A program made the position numbers and the translations under genes. Below, one piece after another: positions 17,086 to 28,117 of a stretch of DNA of 64,000 nucleotides; position 1 is the stretch's first letter; every line of letters starts with the position of its first letter. The stretch covers positions 43,909-107,908 of the forward strand of contig NZ_JAJNKE010000008.1 in NCBI RefSeq assembly GCF_021043395.1, written 5' to 3'. The notes beneath the pieces were generated by a model. It did no database searches. It was not told the DNA's origin and saw nothing but the letters and a program-made list of their open reading frames with translations. This DNA comes from Clostridium guangxiense. Its GTDB lineage: Bacteria; Bacillota; Clostridia; Clostridiales; Clostridiaceae.

Positions 17086-17931
17086 ATGTCATTAGAAAAA
17101 TTAGAAAATTTACTAACTAAAGCAGATAAAAAAGGTTATGGAGTAGGAGCTTTTAGCATTGCAAATATGGAAATGGTAATGGGAGTTATAAAGGCGGCAG
17201 AAGAATTAAATGCACCTATTATACTTCAAATTGCAGAAGTAAGATTACCTTATTCTCCGCTTCAATTAATAGGACCTGTTATGATGAAAGCAGCAATCAA
17301 TGCTAAAGTTCCTGTGGCAGTGCATTTGGATCATGGTATTAGTATGGAATGCATAATGGAGGCTCTTAAGTTAGGATTTACTTCTGTTATGATGGATGGA
17401 TCAAAATATCCATTAGAGAAAAACATAAATTTGACAAAACAAGTTATAAAGGAAGCAAATAAATATGGGGCTTCTGTAGAAGCTGAAATAGGAAGGGTTG
17501 GTGGAAGTGAAGACGGCTCTGAAAAAATATCGGCCATGTATACTAATCCCCGTGAAGCGAAAAAATTCTTTGAAGAAACGGGCGTAAATGCACTGGCTGT
17601 AGGAATTGGAAATGCCCATGGAGTATACAAGGGTTCACCTAATTTAAATTTTGAAGTGCTTAAAGATGTAGATGAGAATGTAAACGTACCACTAGTACTC
17701 CATGGAGGATCAGGTATAAGTGCTGATGATTTTAGAAAATGTGTATCTTTGGGAATCAGAAAGATAAATATAGCAACTGCTACATTTATGTCTGTCGCTA
17801 GAAATGTAAAGGCGCTTTGTGAAAAATGTGACAGCGTTGATTATTTTAAATTGCATGAAGCTGAGATTAATGGCGCTTACCTAAATGCAAAGAAGCATAT
17901 TGAAATATTTGGAACTGAAAATAAAGCGTAG
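17086..17931 (+). CDS. iolJ: Class II aldolase, 2-deoxy-5-keto-gluconate-6-phosphate aldolase
   Basis: A 281-residue fructose-bisphosphate-aldolase class II family member. Zn-ligand motifs: VAVHLDHGISME, EAEIGRVGG, GNAHGVYKG and LHGGSGIS, with NIATAT near the end for phosphate binding. In the inositol pathway it splits 6-phospho-5-dehydro-2-deoxygluconate into dihydroxyacetone phosphate and malonic semialdehyde. Position between the dehydrogenase and iolC supports IolJ over a glycolytic Fba. The RBS is weak (GAGGCG), but the 10-nt gap suggests coupling to the gene before. Confidence 0.88.
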   Translation: MSLEKLENLLTKADKKGYGVGAFSIANMEMVMGVIKAAEELNAPIILQIAEVRLPYSPLQLIGPVMMKAAINAKVPVAVHLDHGISMECIMEALKLGFTSVMMDGSKYPLEKNINLTKQVIKEANKYGASVEAEIGRVGGSEDGSEKISAMYTNPREAKKFFEETGVNALAVGIGNAHGVYKGSPNLNFEVLKDVDENVNVPLVLHGGSGISADDFRKCVSLGIRKINIATATFMSVARNVKALCEKCDSVDYFKLHEAEINGAYLNAKKHIEIFGTENKA

Positions 17932-17942
17932 GGGGGATAAAA

Positions 17943-18959
17943 ATGAAGTATATTGAATTTGATAATAATAGAAAATTTGATGTAATACCACTTGGAAGAG
18001 CAGCAATAGACTTTAATCCAGTAGATATAAATAAAACTTTGGCTGAAAGCACAACTTTCAAAAAGTATCTAGGAGGTTCGCCTGCAAACGTAGCAGTTGG
18101 ACTTGCAAGATTAGGGAAAAAAGTAGGCTTTATAGGAAAGGTATCAAATGATAGATTTGGTGATTTTATAATTGATTACTTTAAAAAAGAAGGAATAGAT
18201 ACATCGCAAATTTGTAGAGCAAAAAATGGTGAATCCTTAGGACTTACATTTACAGAAATATTAAGTCCTATAGAGAGCAGTATTTTAATGTATAGAAATA
18301 GCATTGCAGATTTAAGTCTTAATGTAGATGAAATTGATGAAGAATATATAAAAAATGCAAAGGCTATTTCAATATCAGGAACAGCATTAGCACAAAGTCC
18401 ATCTAGAGAGGCTGCCCTAAAAGCATTAGAATATGCTAAAAAGCATAATACAGTAGTTATTTTCGATATAGATTATAGAGAATATAATTGGCATAATAAA
18501 GATGAAATTGCAATTTATTATTCTATAGTTGGAAAAAGTAGTGATTTGGTAATAGGCTCAAGAGAAGAATTTGATCTTATGGAAGGACTAATTGCAAATG
18601 ACAGCAGTGATGAAGAAACTGCTAAAAGATGGATTGGATATGGAAATAAAATTGTGGTTATAAAACATGGTAAAGATGGTTCAACGGCATATACAAGCGA
18701 CGGAAAGAGTTACAATATAAAACCTTTCCCTGTAAAGCTTTTAAAATCCTTTGGTGGTGGAGATGCCTATGGTTCTGCATTTATATATGCACTTTTAGAA
18801 GGATGGGACATAATGGATGCACTTGAGTTTGGTAGTGCTTCTGCTGCAATGCTTGTTGCAAGCCACAGCTGTTCAGATGCAATGCCTACAGCTGATGAGA
18901 TAAAGGAATTTATAATGACGGAAAAGGCTGAATATGGAGAAATGGTAGCAAGAGCTTAG
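17943..18959 (+). CDS. iolC: 5-dehydro-2-deoxygluconokinase
   Basis: A PfkB/ribokinase-family kinase, 338 residues. N-terminal glycine motif YLGGSPANVAVGLARLG; C-terminal catalytic motif FGGGDAYGSAFIYALLEG (GGGDAY carries the catalytic Asp). Phosphorylates 5-dehydro-2-deoxygluconate, giving the IolJ substrate. The opening VIPLGRAAIDFNP is typical of IolC. RBS GGGGGG, 11 nt after iolJ. Confidence 0.93.
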   Translation: MKYIEFDNNRKFDVIPLGRAAIDFNPVDINKTLAESTTFKKYLGGSPANVAVGLARLGKKVGFIGKVSNDRFGDFIIDYFKKEGIDTSQICRAKNGESLGLTFTEILSPIESSILMYRNSIADLSLNVDEIDEEYIKNAKAISISGTALAQSPSREAALKALEYAKKHNTVVIFDIDYREYNWHNKDEIAIYYSIVGKSSDLVIGSREEFDLMEGLIANDSSDEETAKRWIGYGNKIVVIKHGKDGSTAYTSDGKSYNIKPFPVKLLKSFGGGDAYGSAFIYALLEGWDIMDALEFGSASAAMLVASHSCSDAMPTADEIKEFIMTEKAEYGEMVARA

Positions 18960-18978
18960 AGTTAGGAGGAATTTATAT

Positions 18979-19779
18979 ATGAGTATGAGTAAATTTGGTG
19001 AGTTAGGTTCTTTAAAATATGGAGCTAATAAGATATGTAGCATAGATGGTTCATATAAAGAAATGCTTATGGATATTTCCGTAAACAAATTAAAAAAAGG
19101 TTCAAGTGAAGTTTATGAAGAAAGTGAAAAGGAAATAGCTGTGCTTCTTTTAACAGGGAAAATAGAAATAGAATGGTCACATAACAAGAAAGTTATGGAA
19201 AGGCATTCTGTATTTGATGAGGATCCATGGTGTCTTCATGTACCACATGGCACAAAAGTAACAGTAAAAGCTGAGGAAGAAAGTGAAATAGTATATCAGG
19301 CTGCAAAAAATGAAAGAGATTTTGAAGCAAAGTTTTATTCTCCAAATGACTGCCAAAGTGATGTTTTTGGAAAGGGAGTATGGAATGATACTGCAAGAAG
19401 GGTGGTAAGAACAGTATTTGACTATCACAACGCCCCTTATTCTAATATGGTAATGGGAGAAGTTATAACTTATCCTGGTAAATGGTCAAGTTATCCTCCA
19501 CATTATCATCCACAACCAGAAGTTTATTACTATAAATTTAATAAACCTCAAGGACTAGGGTTATGCCTTACAGGAGATGATGCACATAAGATATCAGATA
19601 ATAGTTTTGTTGCCATACATGGAGGAGATGTGCATCCTCAAACATCAGCACCAGGATATGCTATGTATTATTGCTGGATGATAAGGCACCTTAAAGATAA
19701 TCCATGGACTGATAGGATAGATGTGGATGAACATAAATGGCTATGGGATAAAGATGTGAAAATATGGCCTGAAAAATAA
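18979..19779 (+). CDS. iolB: 5-deoxy-glucuronate isomerase
   Basis: A cupin-type isomerase of 266 residues converting 5-deoxyglucuronate to 5-dehydro-2-deoxygluconate. The metal-binding cupin stretch YPPHYHPQPEVYYYKF and the later HGGDVHPQTSAPGYAMYYCW are family hallmarks. AGGAGG lies 8-9 nt upstream of the first ATG; a second ATG two codons on is also possible. Middle of the iol operon, 19 nt after iolC. Confidence 0.94.
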   Translation: MSMSKFGELGSLKYGANKICSIDGSYKEMLMDISVNKLKKGSSEVYEESEKEIAVLLLTGKIEIEWSHNKKVMERHSVFDEDPWCLHVPHGTKVTVKAEEESEIVYQAAKNERDFEAKFYSPNDCQSDVFGKGVWNDTARRVVRTVFDYHNAPYSNMVMGEVITYPGKWSSYPPHYHPQPEVYYYKFNKPQGLGLCLTGDDAHKISDNSFVAIHGGDVHPQTSAPGYAMYYCWMIRHLKDNPWTDRIDVDEHKWLWDKDVKIWPEK

Positions 19780-19809
19780 CTGGTAAAGAAGAATAGGAGG
19801 GGATTTGAA

Positions 19810-21756
19810 ATGGGCACAATTAGGCTTACTACAGCTCAAGCGCTAGTTAGATTTTTAAACAATCAATATATAAGATTTGATGGAAAAGAAGATAAATTTA
19901 TAGAGGGAGTATTTGCAATATTTGGACATGGAAATGTGTTAGGACTTGGTCAAGCATTACAGCAGGATTCTGGAGAACTTAAGGTTCGTCAGGGAAAAAA
20001 TGAACAAGGCATGGCTCAAGCGGCTGTGGCATTTGCAAAGCAGAACAAGAGGAAAAAGATATATGCCTGTACATCATCTGTAGGACCTGGGGCAGCAAAT
20101 ATGGTAACAGCTGCTGGAACTGCAACTGCTAATAATATACCGGTTTTATTACTTCCAGGAGATACTTTTGCGACAAGACAGCCAGATCCTGTACTTCAGC
20201 AGGTTGAACATATAAATAATGCGTCTGTTACCACAAATGATGCCTATAAAGCCGTATGTAAATATTGGGATAGAGTAACCAGACCTGAACAATTAATGAA
20301 TGCTATGATAAATGCTATGAGAGTTCTTACAAGTGTAGATAATACAGGAGCAGTATGTATTGCTCTACCTCAAGACGTTCAGGGGGAAGCTTATGATTTC
20401 CCAGATTATTTCTTTAAAAAGAGGATACATGTAATTCCTAGAAGAAAAGCAGATGATGAGGAAATAGAAGATGCCATTAAATTGATAGTTTTAAAGAAAA
20501 AGCCGCTAATTATTTGTGGTGGTGGTGTAAAGTATTCAGAAGCTGGTGAAGAACTTAAAAAATTTGCTTTAGAATTTAATATACCTATTGGAGAAACTCA
20601 AGCTGGAAAGAGTTCAATAGAAAGTGATTTTGAATTAAATCTTGGAGGTGTTGGCGTTACAGGAAATTTAGCAGCCAATCTTATAGCTGAAAGTGCAGAT
20701 CTTATAATAGGCGTTGGAACTAGATTCACCGATTTTACATCAGGCTCGAAGGAATTATTTAGAAATAAAGATGTTGACTTTGTTACAGTAAATGCTTCTG
20801 TATTCCATGCTTATAAAATGGATGGGACAAAGGTAGTAGGAGATGCTAAGGCATGTCTTGAACAATTAGGAGCAGCTCTTAAAAAATTAGGATATAAGAG
20901 CTCATATACAAATGAAATAGCAGGAGCAAAAGAAAAATGGGCAAATGAAGTAAAGAGGTTATATAGCATTGAATATCCCAAAGCAGATTTTAAACCTGAA
21001 ATAGCTGGGCAAAATGAAGGATTTTTGAAAGAATTTTATAAAATATATGGATCAGCACTTCCACAAACTACTGTTGTAGGACAAATTAATAAATTTCTAG
21101 AAGAAGAGCTTAATGGTGACTATATAGTTATTGGCGCAGCTGGAAGCCTTCCTGGAGATTTACAAAGATTGTGGAGATCAAGCAAGAAATATAGCTATCA
21201 TATGGAATATGGTTATTCATGCATGGGGTATGAGATATCAGGTGCTTTGGGTGTAAAACTTGCAGAACCTAATAAAGAAGTATATGCCATGGTTGGTGAT
21301 GGCAGTTATTTAATGCTGCACTCAGAACTTATAACTTCAATTCAAGAAAGAAAGAAAATAAATGTTCTTTTGTTTGATAATTGTGGCTTTGGATGCATAA
21401 ATAATCTGCAAATGGCAAATGGAATGGATAGTTTTGGAACAGAATTTAGATTTAGAAATGAAGAACAGAATAGACTAAATGCTGACTATGTTCCTATAGA
21501 TTTTGCAAAATGTGCAGAGGGATATGGAGCTAAGACATATACAGTAAAGACTATTGATGAATTAAAAAATGCGTTGAAAGATGCTAAAAATCAGAGTGTA
21601 TCTACCTTAATTGATATAAAGATTTTACCTAAGACTATGACAGATGGTTATAATGCTTGGTGGCATGTTGGTGTTGCTGAAGTTTCGAATAAAGAGTCTA
21701 TACAAAATGCTTATATAAAAAGACAAAAATTTTTAAGCAATGCAAGAAAATACTAA
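19810..21756 (+). CDS. iolD: 3D-trihydroxycyclohexane-1,2-dione acylhydrolase (ThDP enzyme)
   Basis: A thiamine-diphosphate enzyme of 648 residues that opens the inositol-derived ring to 5-deoxyglucuronate. Three-domain pyruvate-decarboxylase-like layout: N-terminal PYR domain with [13 protein letters not shown] and the catalytic-Glu region [11 protein letters not shown]; middle domain; C-terminal PP domain with [12 protein letters not shown] ... NNLQ as the ThDP/Mg motif. Length and the iolB/iolG context match IolD. AGGAGG upstream; followed by a 71-nt gap before iolG. Confidence 0.95.
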   Translation: MGTIRLTTAQALVRFLNNQYIRFDGKEDKFIEGVFAIFGHGNVLGLGQALQQDSGELKVRQGKNEQGMAQAAVAFAKQNKRKKIYACTSSVGPGAANMVTAAGTATANNIPVLLLPGDTFATRQPDPVLQQVEHINNASVTTNDAYKAVCKYWDRVTRPEQLMNAMINAMRVLTSVDNTGAVCIALPQDVQGEAYDFPDYFFKKRIHVIPRRKADDEEIEDAIKLIVLKKKPLIICGGGVKYSEAGEELKKFALEFNIPIGETQAGKSSIESDFELNLGGVGVTGNLAANLIAESADLIIGVGTRFTDFTSGSKELFRNKDVDFVTVNASVFHAYKMDGTKVVGDAKACLEQLGAALKKLGYKSSYTNEIAGAKEKWANEVKRLYSIEYPKADFKPEIAGQNEGFLKEFYKIYGSALPQTTVVGQINKFLEEELNGDYIVIGAAGSLPGDLQRLWRSSKKYSYHMEYGYSCMGYEISGALGVKLAEPNKEVYAMVGDGSYLMLHSELITSIQERKKINVLLFDNCGFGCINNLQMANGMDSFGTEFRFRNEEQNRLNADYVPIDFAKCAEGYGAKTYTVKTIDELKNALKDAKNQSVSTLIDIKILPKTMTDGYNAWWHVGVAEVSNKESIQNAYIKRQKFLSNARKY

Positions 21757-21827
21757 ATGAATTTGGTTAACATTTTAAAACACTAAATAAATTTAAAATA
21801 ACTATAAATTTTAAGGAGATGTATTAT

Positions 21828-22844
21828 ATGTTAAAGGTTGGAATTATTGGTGCAGGAAGAATAGGAAAGGTACATGGAGAAAGTATAACAAAGTATGTAA
21901 AGGAAGCACAAATCAAAGCAATAGCTGATCCATTTTTAAATGAAGCTCAAAAAGAGTGGGCTAAGGAAAAAGGAATACCATATGCATACACTGATTACAA
22001 AAAAATATTAGAAGATCCTGAAATTGATGCTGTTTTAATTTGTTCTTCAACAGATACTCACTCAAAAATTTCAATAGAAGCTATAAGAGCTCATAAGCAT
22101 GTTTTCTGTGAAAAACCAATAGATCACGATGTGTCTAAAATAAAAGAGGTTATAGATGAACTTAAGAAGAATCCTGGAGTTAAATATCAGGTTGGATTTA
22201 ACAGAAGATATGATCATAATTTTAAAGCTGTTAAACAAGCTGTTGCTGAGGGAAAAATAGGCCAGCCTCAAATACTTAAAATAACTTCAAGAGATCCAGA
22301 ACCACCATCAATTAGTTATATAAAAGTATCTGGTGGAATATTTCTTGATATGACAATACACGATTTTGATATGGTTAGATACCTTATGGACAGTGAAGTT
22401 GTTGAAGTTTATGCCGCAGGAAATGTTTTGGTTGATAACGCCATAGGAGAAGCTGGAGATATAGATACAGCTATAATAACTTTAAAACTTGCAAGTGGAG
22501 CAATGGCAGTTATTGATAACTCAAGAAAGTCAGCTTATGGATATGATCAAAGGGCAGAAGTATTCGGATCAAAAGGTCAAGTTGCTATATCAAATGATTC
22601 GGATTCCTCAGCAGTCATATCAACAGAAGATGGAGTTAAAGGTGAAAAACCAATGTTTTTCTTCCTTCAAAGATATATGCAAGCTTATGCAGAAGAAATA
22701 AGAGAGTTTATTGATGCTATAGTAAATGACAAAGACACTCCAGTAAATGCAGATGATGGCTTGAAGCCTGTACTTATAGGCCTTGCAGCTAGGAAATCTC
22801 TAGAAGAGAATAGACCTGTTAAAATATCAGAGATAGAATATTAA
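21828..22844 (+). CDS. iolG: myo-Inositol 2-dehydrogenase
   Basis: A Gfo/Idh/MocA-family NAD-dependent dehydrogenase; oxidises myo-inositol to scyllo-inosose, the first pathway step. Rossmann motif [18 protein letters not shown] (Lys-Pro motif); [13 protein letters not shown] catalytic helix with Asp/His. The in-frame ATG at 21819 touches AAGGAG, so I place the start at ATG 21828 (9-nt spacing, 338 residues). Paralogues acting on other inositols exist, but the operon makes IolG the best call. Confidence 0.93.
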   Translation: MLKVGIIGAGRIGKVHGESITKYVKEAQIKAIADPFLNEAQKEWAKEKGIPYAYTDYKKILEDPEIDAVLICSSTDTHSKISIEAIRAHKHVFCEKPIDHDVSKIKEVIDELKKNPGVKYQVGFNRRYDHNFKAVKQAVAEGKIGQPQILKITSRDPEPPSISYIKVSGGIFLDMTIHDFDMVRYLMDSEVVEVYAAGNVLVDNAIGEAGDIDTAIITLKLASGAMAVIDNSRKSAYGYDQRAEVFGSKGQVAISNDSDSSAVISTEDGVKGEKPMFFFLQRYMQAYAEEIREFIDAIVNDKDTPVNADDGLKPVLIGLAARKSLEENRPVKISEIEY

Positions 22845-22869
22845 ACCTAAAGGTAGGAGGAATTATAAG

Positions 22870-23766
22870 ATGTTTAATCAAGATAAAGTAAAAATAGGAA
22901 TTTGCCCAATAGGTTGGACAAATGATGACATGCCTGATTTAGGAAAAGAAAATACTTTTGAACAGGCCGTAAGTGAAATGGCTCTTGCAGGATTTAAAGG
23001 TACAGAAATAGGAAATAAATATCCTAAAGATGTAAAGGTTTTAAAAAGAGCTCTTGACTTAAGAGGATTACAAATAGCAAGTGCTTGGTTCAGTTCATTT
23101 TTAACAACTAAACCTTTTGAAGAAACCAAAAAAGCTTTTATTGAACATAGGGATTTCTTACATGCCATGGGGGCGAAGGTAATAGTTGTATCGGAGCAAG
23201 GACACAGTATACAAGGACAAATGGATGTTCCTATATTTGAAGGAAAATACCATATGAATAAAAAAGAATGGAAAATGCTTGCAAATGGACTTAATGAACT
23301 TGGAAAACTTGCAAAAGAAAAAAATATGAAGATAGTTTACCATCATCACATGGGAACAGTAGTTCAAACTACTGAAGAAATAGACAAACTTATGGATATG
23401 ACAGATGATAACCTTGTTTATTTATTATTTGATACAGGACATTTAGTATATTCAGGAGAAGATCCTGTAGCTATAGTAAAGAAATATGCAAAAAGAATAA
23501 AGCATGTACATTTAAAAGATGTAAGACCAGAAATGAAGGAAAAAGTGAAAAAGGAAAGTTTAAGTTTTCTTAGAGGGGTTAGATTGGGGGCATTTACAGT
23601 GCCTGGAGATGGATGCATAGATTTTGAACCAATATTTAAGGTTCTTGCTGATAGTGACTACGAAGGATGGATGTTAGTTGAAGCAGAGCAGGATCCATCC
23701 ATAGCAAATCCGCTTGAATATGCAATTAAAGGTAGAGAGTATATTCGTAAAACAGCTAAATTGTAA
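22870..23766 (+). CDS. iolE: Inosose (2-keto-myo-inositol) dehydratase
   Basis: A TIM-barrel xylose-isomerase-like protein, 298 residues. It dehydrates scyllo-inosose to the cyclohexane-trione that IolD opens. The N-terminal [13 protein letters not shown] is characteristic of Iol[37 protein letters not shown] and VEAEQDPS carry likely metal ligands. AGGAGG upstream, 25 nt after iolG. Last catabolic gene before a hairpin at 23786. Confidence 0.94.
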   Translation: MFNQDKVKIGICPIGWTNDDMPDLGKENTFEQAVSEMALAGFKGTEIGNKYPKDVKVLKRALDLRGLQIASAWFSSFLTTKPFEETKKAFIEHRDFLHAMGAKVIVVSEQGHSIQGQMDVPIFEGKYHMNKKEWKMLANGLNELGKLAKEKNMKIVYHHHMGTVVQTTEEIDKLMDMTDDNLVYLLFDTGHLVYSGEDPVAIVKKYAKRIKHVHLKDVRPEMKEKVKKESLSFLRGVRLGAFTVPGDGCIDFEPIFKVLADSDYEGWMLVEAEQDPSIANPLEYAIKGREYIRKTAKL

Positions 23767-23785
23767 AGAAAAGATCTGTGCAATA

Positions 23786-23833
23786 AAGCATCCTTTTTAT
23801 AACGGTTTCGCGTATAAAATAAAAAGGATGCTT
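23786..23833 (+). other. 15-bp hairpin between iolE and the inositol transporter gene
   Basis: AAGCATCCTTTTTAT (23786-23800) and ATAAAAAGGATGCTT (23819-23833) are perfect complements with an 18-nt loop. No T run follows, so it is more likely a processing/stability element or weak terminator that sets the transporter level apart from the enzymes. Confidence 0.6.
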
Positions 23834-23983
23834 AGAATGAATGAGAAAAAGCTATTTAAAACAATCCTCATACACTAAAAAGATATACTATATGGATTAA
23901 AAAATCAATAGTTAAAGTGATGAAATATTTTAGAAAATAGGGTTTTAAGTCAAAGTGTATGTAAATAAATGGGAGGAACCGAA

Positions 23984-25396
23984 ATGGAACAGGATAGAGG
24001 TAAGAAAAAATTCTTAAGAAAGATATCAATATTAGCAACTTTTGGATCACTTTTATTTGGCTATGATAGTGGGGTAATTAATGGTGCACTTAGTTTTATA
24101 TCTAGAAAGGATCAACTTAATCTTACACCTTTAACTGAAGGATTTGTTACGAGTTCTTTATTGCTTGGAGCAGCTTTGGGAGCTGTAATTATGGGACGTT
24201 TTTCTGATAAATATGGAAGAAAGAAAATTCTAAAATTACTTGCAGCGATTTTCTTTCTTTCAACTTTAGGATGTGCTTTATCTCCTACTGCAGCAGTTAT
24301 TATTGTATGTAGATTTATAGTTGGATTAGGAGTAGGTGGAGTATCAGTAGTTGTACCAACATTGCTTGCAGAAATGGCACCTACTGAAATAAGAGGAAGT
24401 CTTGTCTCACAAGATCAACTTATGATTGTTACAGGACAGCTCTTAGCATATGTGTTTAATGGTGTTTTGGGTAACGTTTCTCAAAATCCTGGTATTTGGC
24501 GTTATATGATAGCGTTGTCATCAATTCCTGCAGTAGTTTTGTGGTTTGGTATGTTAGTAGTTCCTGAGACTCCAAGATGGTTAGCAGCAAATGGAAGAAT
24601 TGCTGAGGCTCTAGAGGTTTTGAAGGAAGTACGCAGCGAAGCAGCAGCAGAAGTGGAAATTAAAGAAATTCAGAAAAACATTGAATCAGAAAAGCATTTG
24701 GAACGTGCTACTTTTAAGGATTTAGGAACTCCATGGATACGTCGTATTGTAGTGATTGGATGCGTAATTGCAATTATCCAGCAGTTTGCAGGAGTAAATG
24801 TAATGATGTATTATGGTACAACTCTTTTAGAAAAGTCAGGTTTTGGAACTAAAACAGCTTTGATTGCTAATATAGGTAATGGAGTTATGTCTGTTATTTC
24901 ATCATGGTTTTATATGCACGTAATGGCAAACAGGTGCAATAGAAGAACTGTACTAATATTTGGATATTGTGGAACCACTGTAATTTGGCTTATTATATCT
25001 ATAGTTTCGCATGTGTTTGCAGGTGCAGCTGTACTACCTTATATGATAATTACTTTGACTATGATGTTCCTTGCTGTTGATCAAGCTACTATAGGACCAT
25101 TAACATGGCTTTTGTTATCTGAGATTTTTCCACTCAGAGTAAGAGGAATTGGTTTTGGTGTTGCAACTTTCTTTAACTGGATAGGTAATTTTTCAGTAGG
25201 TTTGACTTTTCCTGTACTAATAGCAGCTTTTGGACTTTCTAAAACATTTATAATATTTATAGCACTTGGACTTGTATGTATAGCATGTGTAGCTAAATTT
25301 GTACCTGAAACTAGAGGAAGGTCATTAGAAGAAATGGAACTATACTTTAGAAATTATGATAAAAATCTTAATGACATAAATGTTGTAAAGGATTAA
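23984..25396 (+). CDS. iolT: MFS sugar:proton symporter, probable myo-inositol transporter
   Basis: A 12-helix sugar-porter family MFS protein, 470 residues. Hallmarks: LFGYDSGVINGALSF (helix 1), GRFSDKYGRKK (loop 2-3), PETPRWLAANGR (after helix 6), QQFAGVNVMMYYG (helix 7), and PETRGRSLEEME after helix 12. The ATG at 23969 overlaps GGGAGG, so the start is ATG 23984. The inositol island implies myo-inositol as substrate. Separated from iolE by 217 nt holding a hairpin; no clear separate promoter seen. A terminator follows. Confidence 0.9.
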   Translation: MEQDRGKKKFLRKISILATFGSLLFGYDSGVINGALSFISRKDQLNLTPLTEGFVTSSLLLGAALGAVIMGRFSDKYGRKKILKLLAAIFFLSTLGCALSPTAAVIIVCRFIVGLGVGGVSVVVPTLLAEMAPTEIRGSLVSQDQLMIVTGQLLAYVFNGVLGNVSQNPGIWRYMIALSSIPAVVLWFGMLVVPETPRWLAANGRIAEALEVLKEVRSEAAAEVEIKEIQKNIESEKHLERATFKDLGTPWIRRIVVIGCVIAIIQQFAGVNVMMYYGTTLLEKSGFGTKTALIANIGNGVMSVISSWFYMHVMANRCNRRTVLIFGYCGTTVIWLIISIVSHVFAGAAVLPYMIITLTMMFLAVDQATIGPLTWLLLSEIFPLRVRGIGFGVATFFNWIGNFSVGLTFPVLIAAFGLSKTFIIFIALGLVCIACVAKFVPETRGRSLEEMELYFRNYDKNLNDINVVKD

Positions 25397-25414
25397 AAGA
25401 GTTTTAGGATTATT

Positions 25415-25457
25415 AAATAGAGAATGAAAGTTTAAAAGCTTTCATTCTCTATTTAAT
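25415..25457. terminator. Terminator closing the inositol island
   Basis: AAATAGAGAATGAAAG (25415-25430) pairs with CTTTCATTCTCTATTT (25439-25454) with an 8-nt loop. A/T runs on both flanks let it serve iolT and the convergent 105-aa gene. Confidence 0.85.
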
Positions 25458-25491
25458 ATTGGAGTTTAACGACAATTATGTTTATTTAATA

Positions 25492-25809
25492 TTATTCAAC
25501 AATACCTTTAAACTTCTTAAATATATTGTTAAATATGTTATTTTTACCTGTATTTTGAGAATTATTTGAATATATTTCAGATATAATTAAGTTTATAAGT
25601 TTTTCATCTTTTGCTTTTAATTTTTTTTCTTGGCTATCTAAAAGCACTTGTAGCTTGTCAACTTTATTGTTAATTTCAATGTTAGACTTTATTAACTTTT
25701 CGTTCGTTTCTATTATTTTAGAATAAAGATCTGATGAATTTAATTTATTACCTTCTTCTGAATGTTTCTTTACATCGCTTGAATCTTCTATATCTTCTTT
25801 ATAAATCAT
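25492..25809 (-). CDS. Small coiled-coil protein of unknown function (105 aa)
   Basis: No family recognised. Soluble and highly charged, with a long heptad-like helix (about 30-85, ...NEKLIKSNIEINNKVDKL...) that should form a coiled coil; Asn/Lys-rich tail. The ATG is preceded by GGGGG at proper spacing, which supports a real gene. Convergent with iolT, divergent from fbp. Function unknown. Confidence 0.55.
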   Translation of the reverse strand: MIYKEDIEDSSDVKKHSEEGNKLNSSDLYSKIIETNEKLIKSNIEINNKVDKLQVLLDSQEKKLKAKDEKLINLIISEIYSNNSQNTGKNNIFNNIFKKFKGIVE

Positions 25810-25979
25810 TTTCTACCCCCTATAAACCTTCAATATAATATCCATATTTTACCATAAGATAAACTATCTGTAAAGGTAACTAAAGATAATTTAGTATTTT
25901 GTGTAGTATATATTAATCAGCTTGTATTATAATGAATATAAGTATTTAGTGACTAGTTTCATATATGGAGGATGAATGT

Positions 25980-27977
25980 ATGCAGCTTAAAAATGATGTG
26001 CAAAATGAAGGTATTGATAAATGTATAAAATACTTAAAGCTTCTTTCAAAGCAATATCCAACAATTAACGAGGCGGCAACTGAGATAATAAATCTTAAGG
26101 CCATATTAAATTTGCCAAAAGGAACGGAACATTTTCTTTCTGATGTTCATGGGGAATATGAACAATTTGTACATGTACTTAAAAATGCTTCAGGAGTAAT
26201 TAGAAGAAAAATTGATGATATTTTTGGAAATAGACTAATGCAGAAAGATAAAAAAAGTTTAGCTACTTTAATTTATTATCCAGAACAAAAGTTAGATATA
26301 GTATTAAGACAGCAAAAAAATATAGATGATTGGTATAGAATTACACTCTATAGACTTATTGAGGTTTGTAGAAATGTTTCTTCTAAATATACTCGTTCAA
26401 AGGTAAGAAAAGCTCTTCCAAAAGAATTTTCATATATAATAGAAGAACTTTTACATGAACAGCAGCAGGGAGTAGATAAGCAGGAGTATTATGATGAAAT
26501 AATAAATACAATCATAGACATAGATAGGGCAAGAGACTTTATAATCGCCATATCAAAACTTATTCAGAGATTAGTAATAGATAGGCTTCATATTATAGGA
26601 GACATATTTGACAGAGGTCCAGGTGCGGATATAATTATGGACAAACTTGAAGAATATCATTCAGTGGATATTCAGTGGGGAAATCACGATATTGTATGGA
26701 TGGGTGCGGCAGCAGGTTCACTTGTATGCATAGCAAATGTAATTAGAAACTCTGCAAGATATGCTAATTTATCTACAATAGAAGATGGTTATGGAATTAA
26801 TCTTTTACCTCTTGCTACTTTTGCAGTTGAATTTTATGGCGATGATTCATGCGAGAATTTTTTGCCCAAAATTGAGACAGAAAAAAATTATACTGTAAAG
26901 GAAATGCAATTAATTGCAAAGATGCATAAAGCTATTGCAATAATACAATTTAAGCTTGAAGGAGAAGTTATTAAAAGACACCAAGAATTTAAAATGGACT
27001 ATAGACTGCTTTTGAATAATATAGATTTTAAAAATGGGACTATAAAGCTTTATGGAAAGGAATATAAACTTAATGATAATAAATTTCCAACTATAGATAC
27101 AGAAAATCCTTATAAACTTTTAGATGAAGAAGTTGAATTAATTGAAAAATTAAGGTCATCTTTCGTAAATAGTGAAAAATTAAATAGACATGTTCGTTTT
27201 TTGTTTTCTCATGGGAGTTTATATTTAAAATTTAATTCAAATTTACTTTATCATGGATGTATACCTTTAAATGAGGATGGAAGTTTTAGAAAAGTTATTA
27301 TAGGGGATAAAAAATATAGTGGAAAAGCTCTATTAGATAAGCTCGATATGCTGGCTAGAGAAGGCTTTTTTTACGAAACAAGCTCAAAAGAAAAACAAGT
27401 TGCTGTTGATATGATTTGGTATCTATGGACAGGACCTTTTTCACCACTTTTTGGTAAAGAAAAAATGACTACCTTTGAAAGGTATTTTATTGATGATACC
27501 AAAACACATTATGAGAAAAAGGACCCATATTATTTTTATAGAGATAATGCTGAAATATGCAATAAAATTTTATATGAATTTGATCTTGATCCTAATGAAT
27601 CGCATATAATTAATGGACATGTCCCTGTAAAGAAAAAGGATGGAGAAAATCCTATAAAAGCAGGAGGCAAGCTCATAGTAATAGATGGCGGGTTTTCTAA
27701 AGCTTATCATAGTAAAACAGGAATTGCAGGATATACTCTAATATATAACTCTTTTGGACTTCAACTTGTGTCCCATGAGCTTTTTGAGTCCACAGAAAAG
27801 GCGATTGCAGAAGAAAAGGATATATTATCGTCTACAGTTATATTTGAAAAGGCAGTAAAAAGAAAAAGAGTTGGAGACACTGACATAGGAACTGAACTTA
27901 AAAGACAACTGCATGAGCTTAAGCTTTTACTTTTAGCTTATAAAAAAGGATTAATAAAGGAAGTTATAAAAAAATAG
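25980..27977 (+). CDS. fbp: Fructose-1,6-bisphosphatase, class III
   Basis: The long Firmicutes-type FBPase (665 residues) of gluconeogenesis, with a calcineurin-like metallophosphatase core. [25 protein letters not shown] and [10 protein letters not shown] give the di-metal site; [15 protein letters not shown] and [11 protein letters not shown] come later. The ATG at 25965 lies ahead of GGAGG; ATG 25980 has 8-nt spacing and is preferred. Single-gene unit. Confidence 0.96.
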   Translation: MQLKNDVQNEGIDKCIKYLKLLSKQYPTINEAATEIINLKAILNLPKGTEHFLSDVHGEYEQFVHVLKNASGVIRRKIDDIFGNRLMQKDKKSLATLIYYPEQKLDIVLRQQKNIDDWYRITLYRLIEVCRNVSSKYTRSKVRKALPKEFSYIIEELLHEQQQGVDKQEYYDEIINTIIDIDRARDFIIAISKLIQRLVIDRLHIIGDIFDRGPGADIIMDKLEEYHSVDIQWGNHDIVWMGAAAGSLVCIANVIRNSARYANLSTIEDGYGINLLPLATFAVEFYGDDSCENFLPKIETEKNYTVKEMQLIAKMHKAIAIIQFKLEGEVIKRHQEFKMDYRLLLNNIDFKNGTIKLYGKEYKLNDNKFPTIDTENPYKLLDEEVELIEKLRSSFVNSEKLNRHVRFLFSHGSLYLKFNSNLLYHGCIPLNEDGSFRKVIIGDKKYSGKALLDKLDMLAREGFFYETSSKEKQVAVDMIWYLWTGPFSPLFGKEKMTTFERYFIDDTKTHYEKKDPYYFYRDNAEICNKILYEFDLDPNESHIINGHVPVKKKDGENPIKAGGKLIVIDGGFSKAYHSKTGIAGYTLIYNSFGLQLVSHELFESTEKAIAEEKDILSSTVIFEKAVKRKRVGDTDIGTELKRQLHELKLLLLAYKKGLIKEVIKK

Positions 27978-28117
27978 GGCTAAGCAACAGTATTTTGAAC
28001 TACAAAAGTTGAATTAATTATTGATGCAGCAGTTTCCAAAATCAAGTTCAAATTTTCATTTATTGAATATTTCAATTTAGTATTATATAATTTTAATATA
28101 CTTATGAAGGATGGGAT

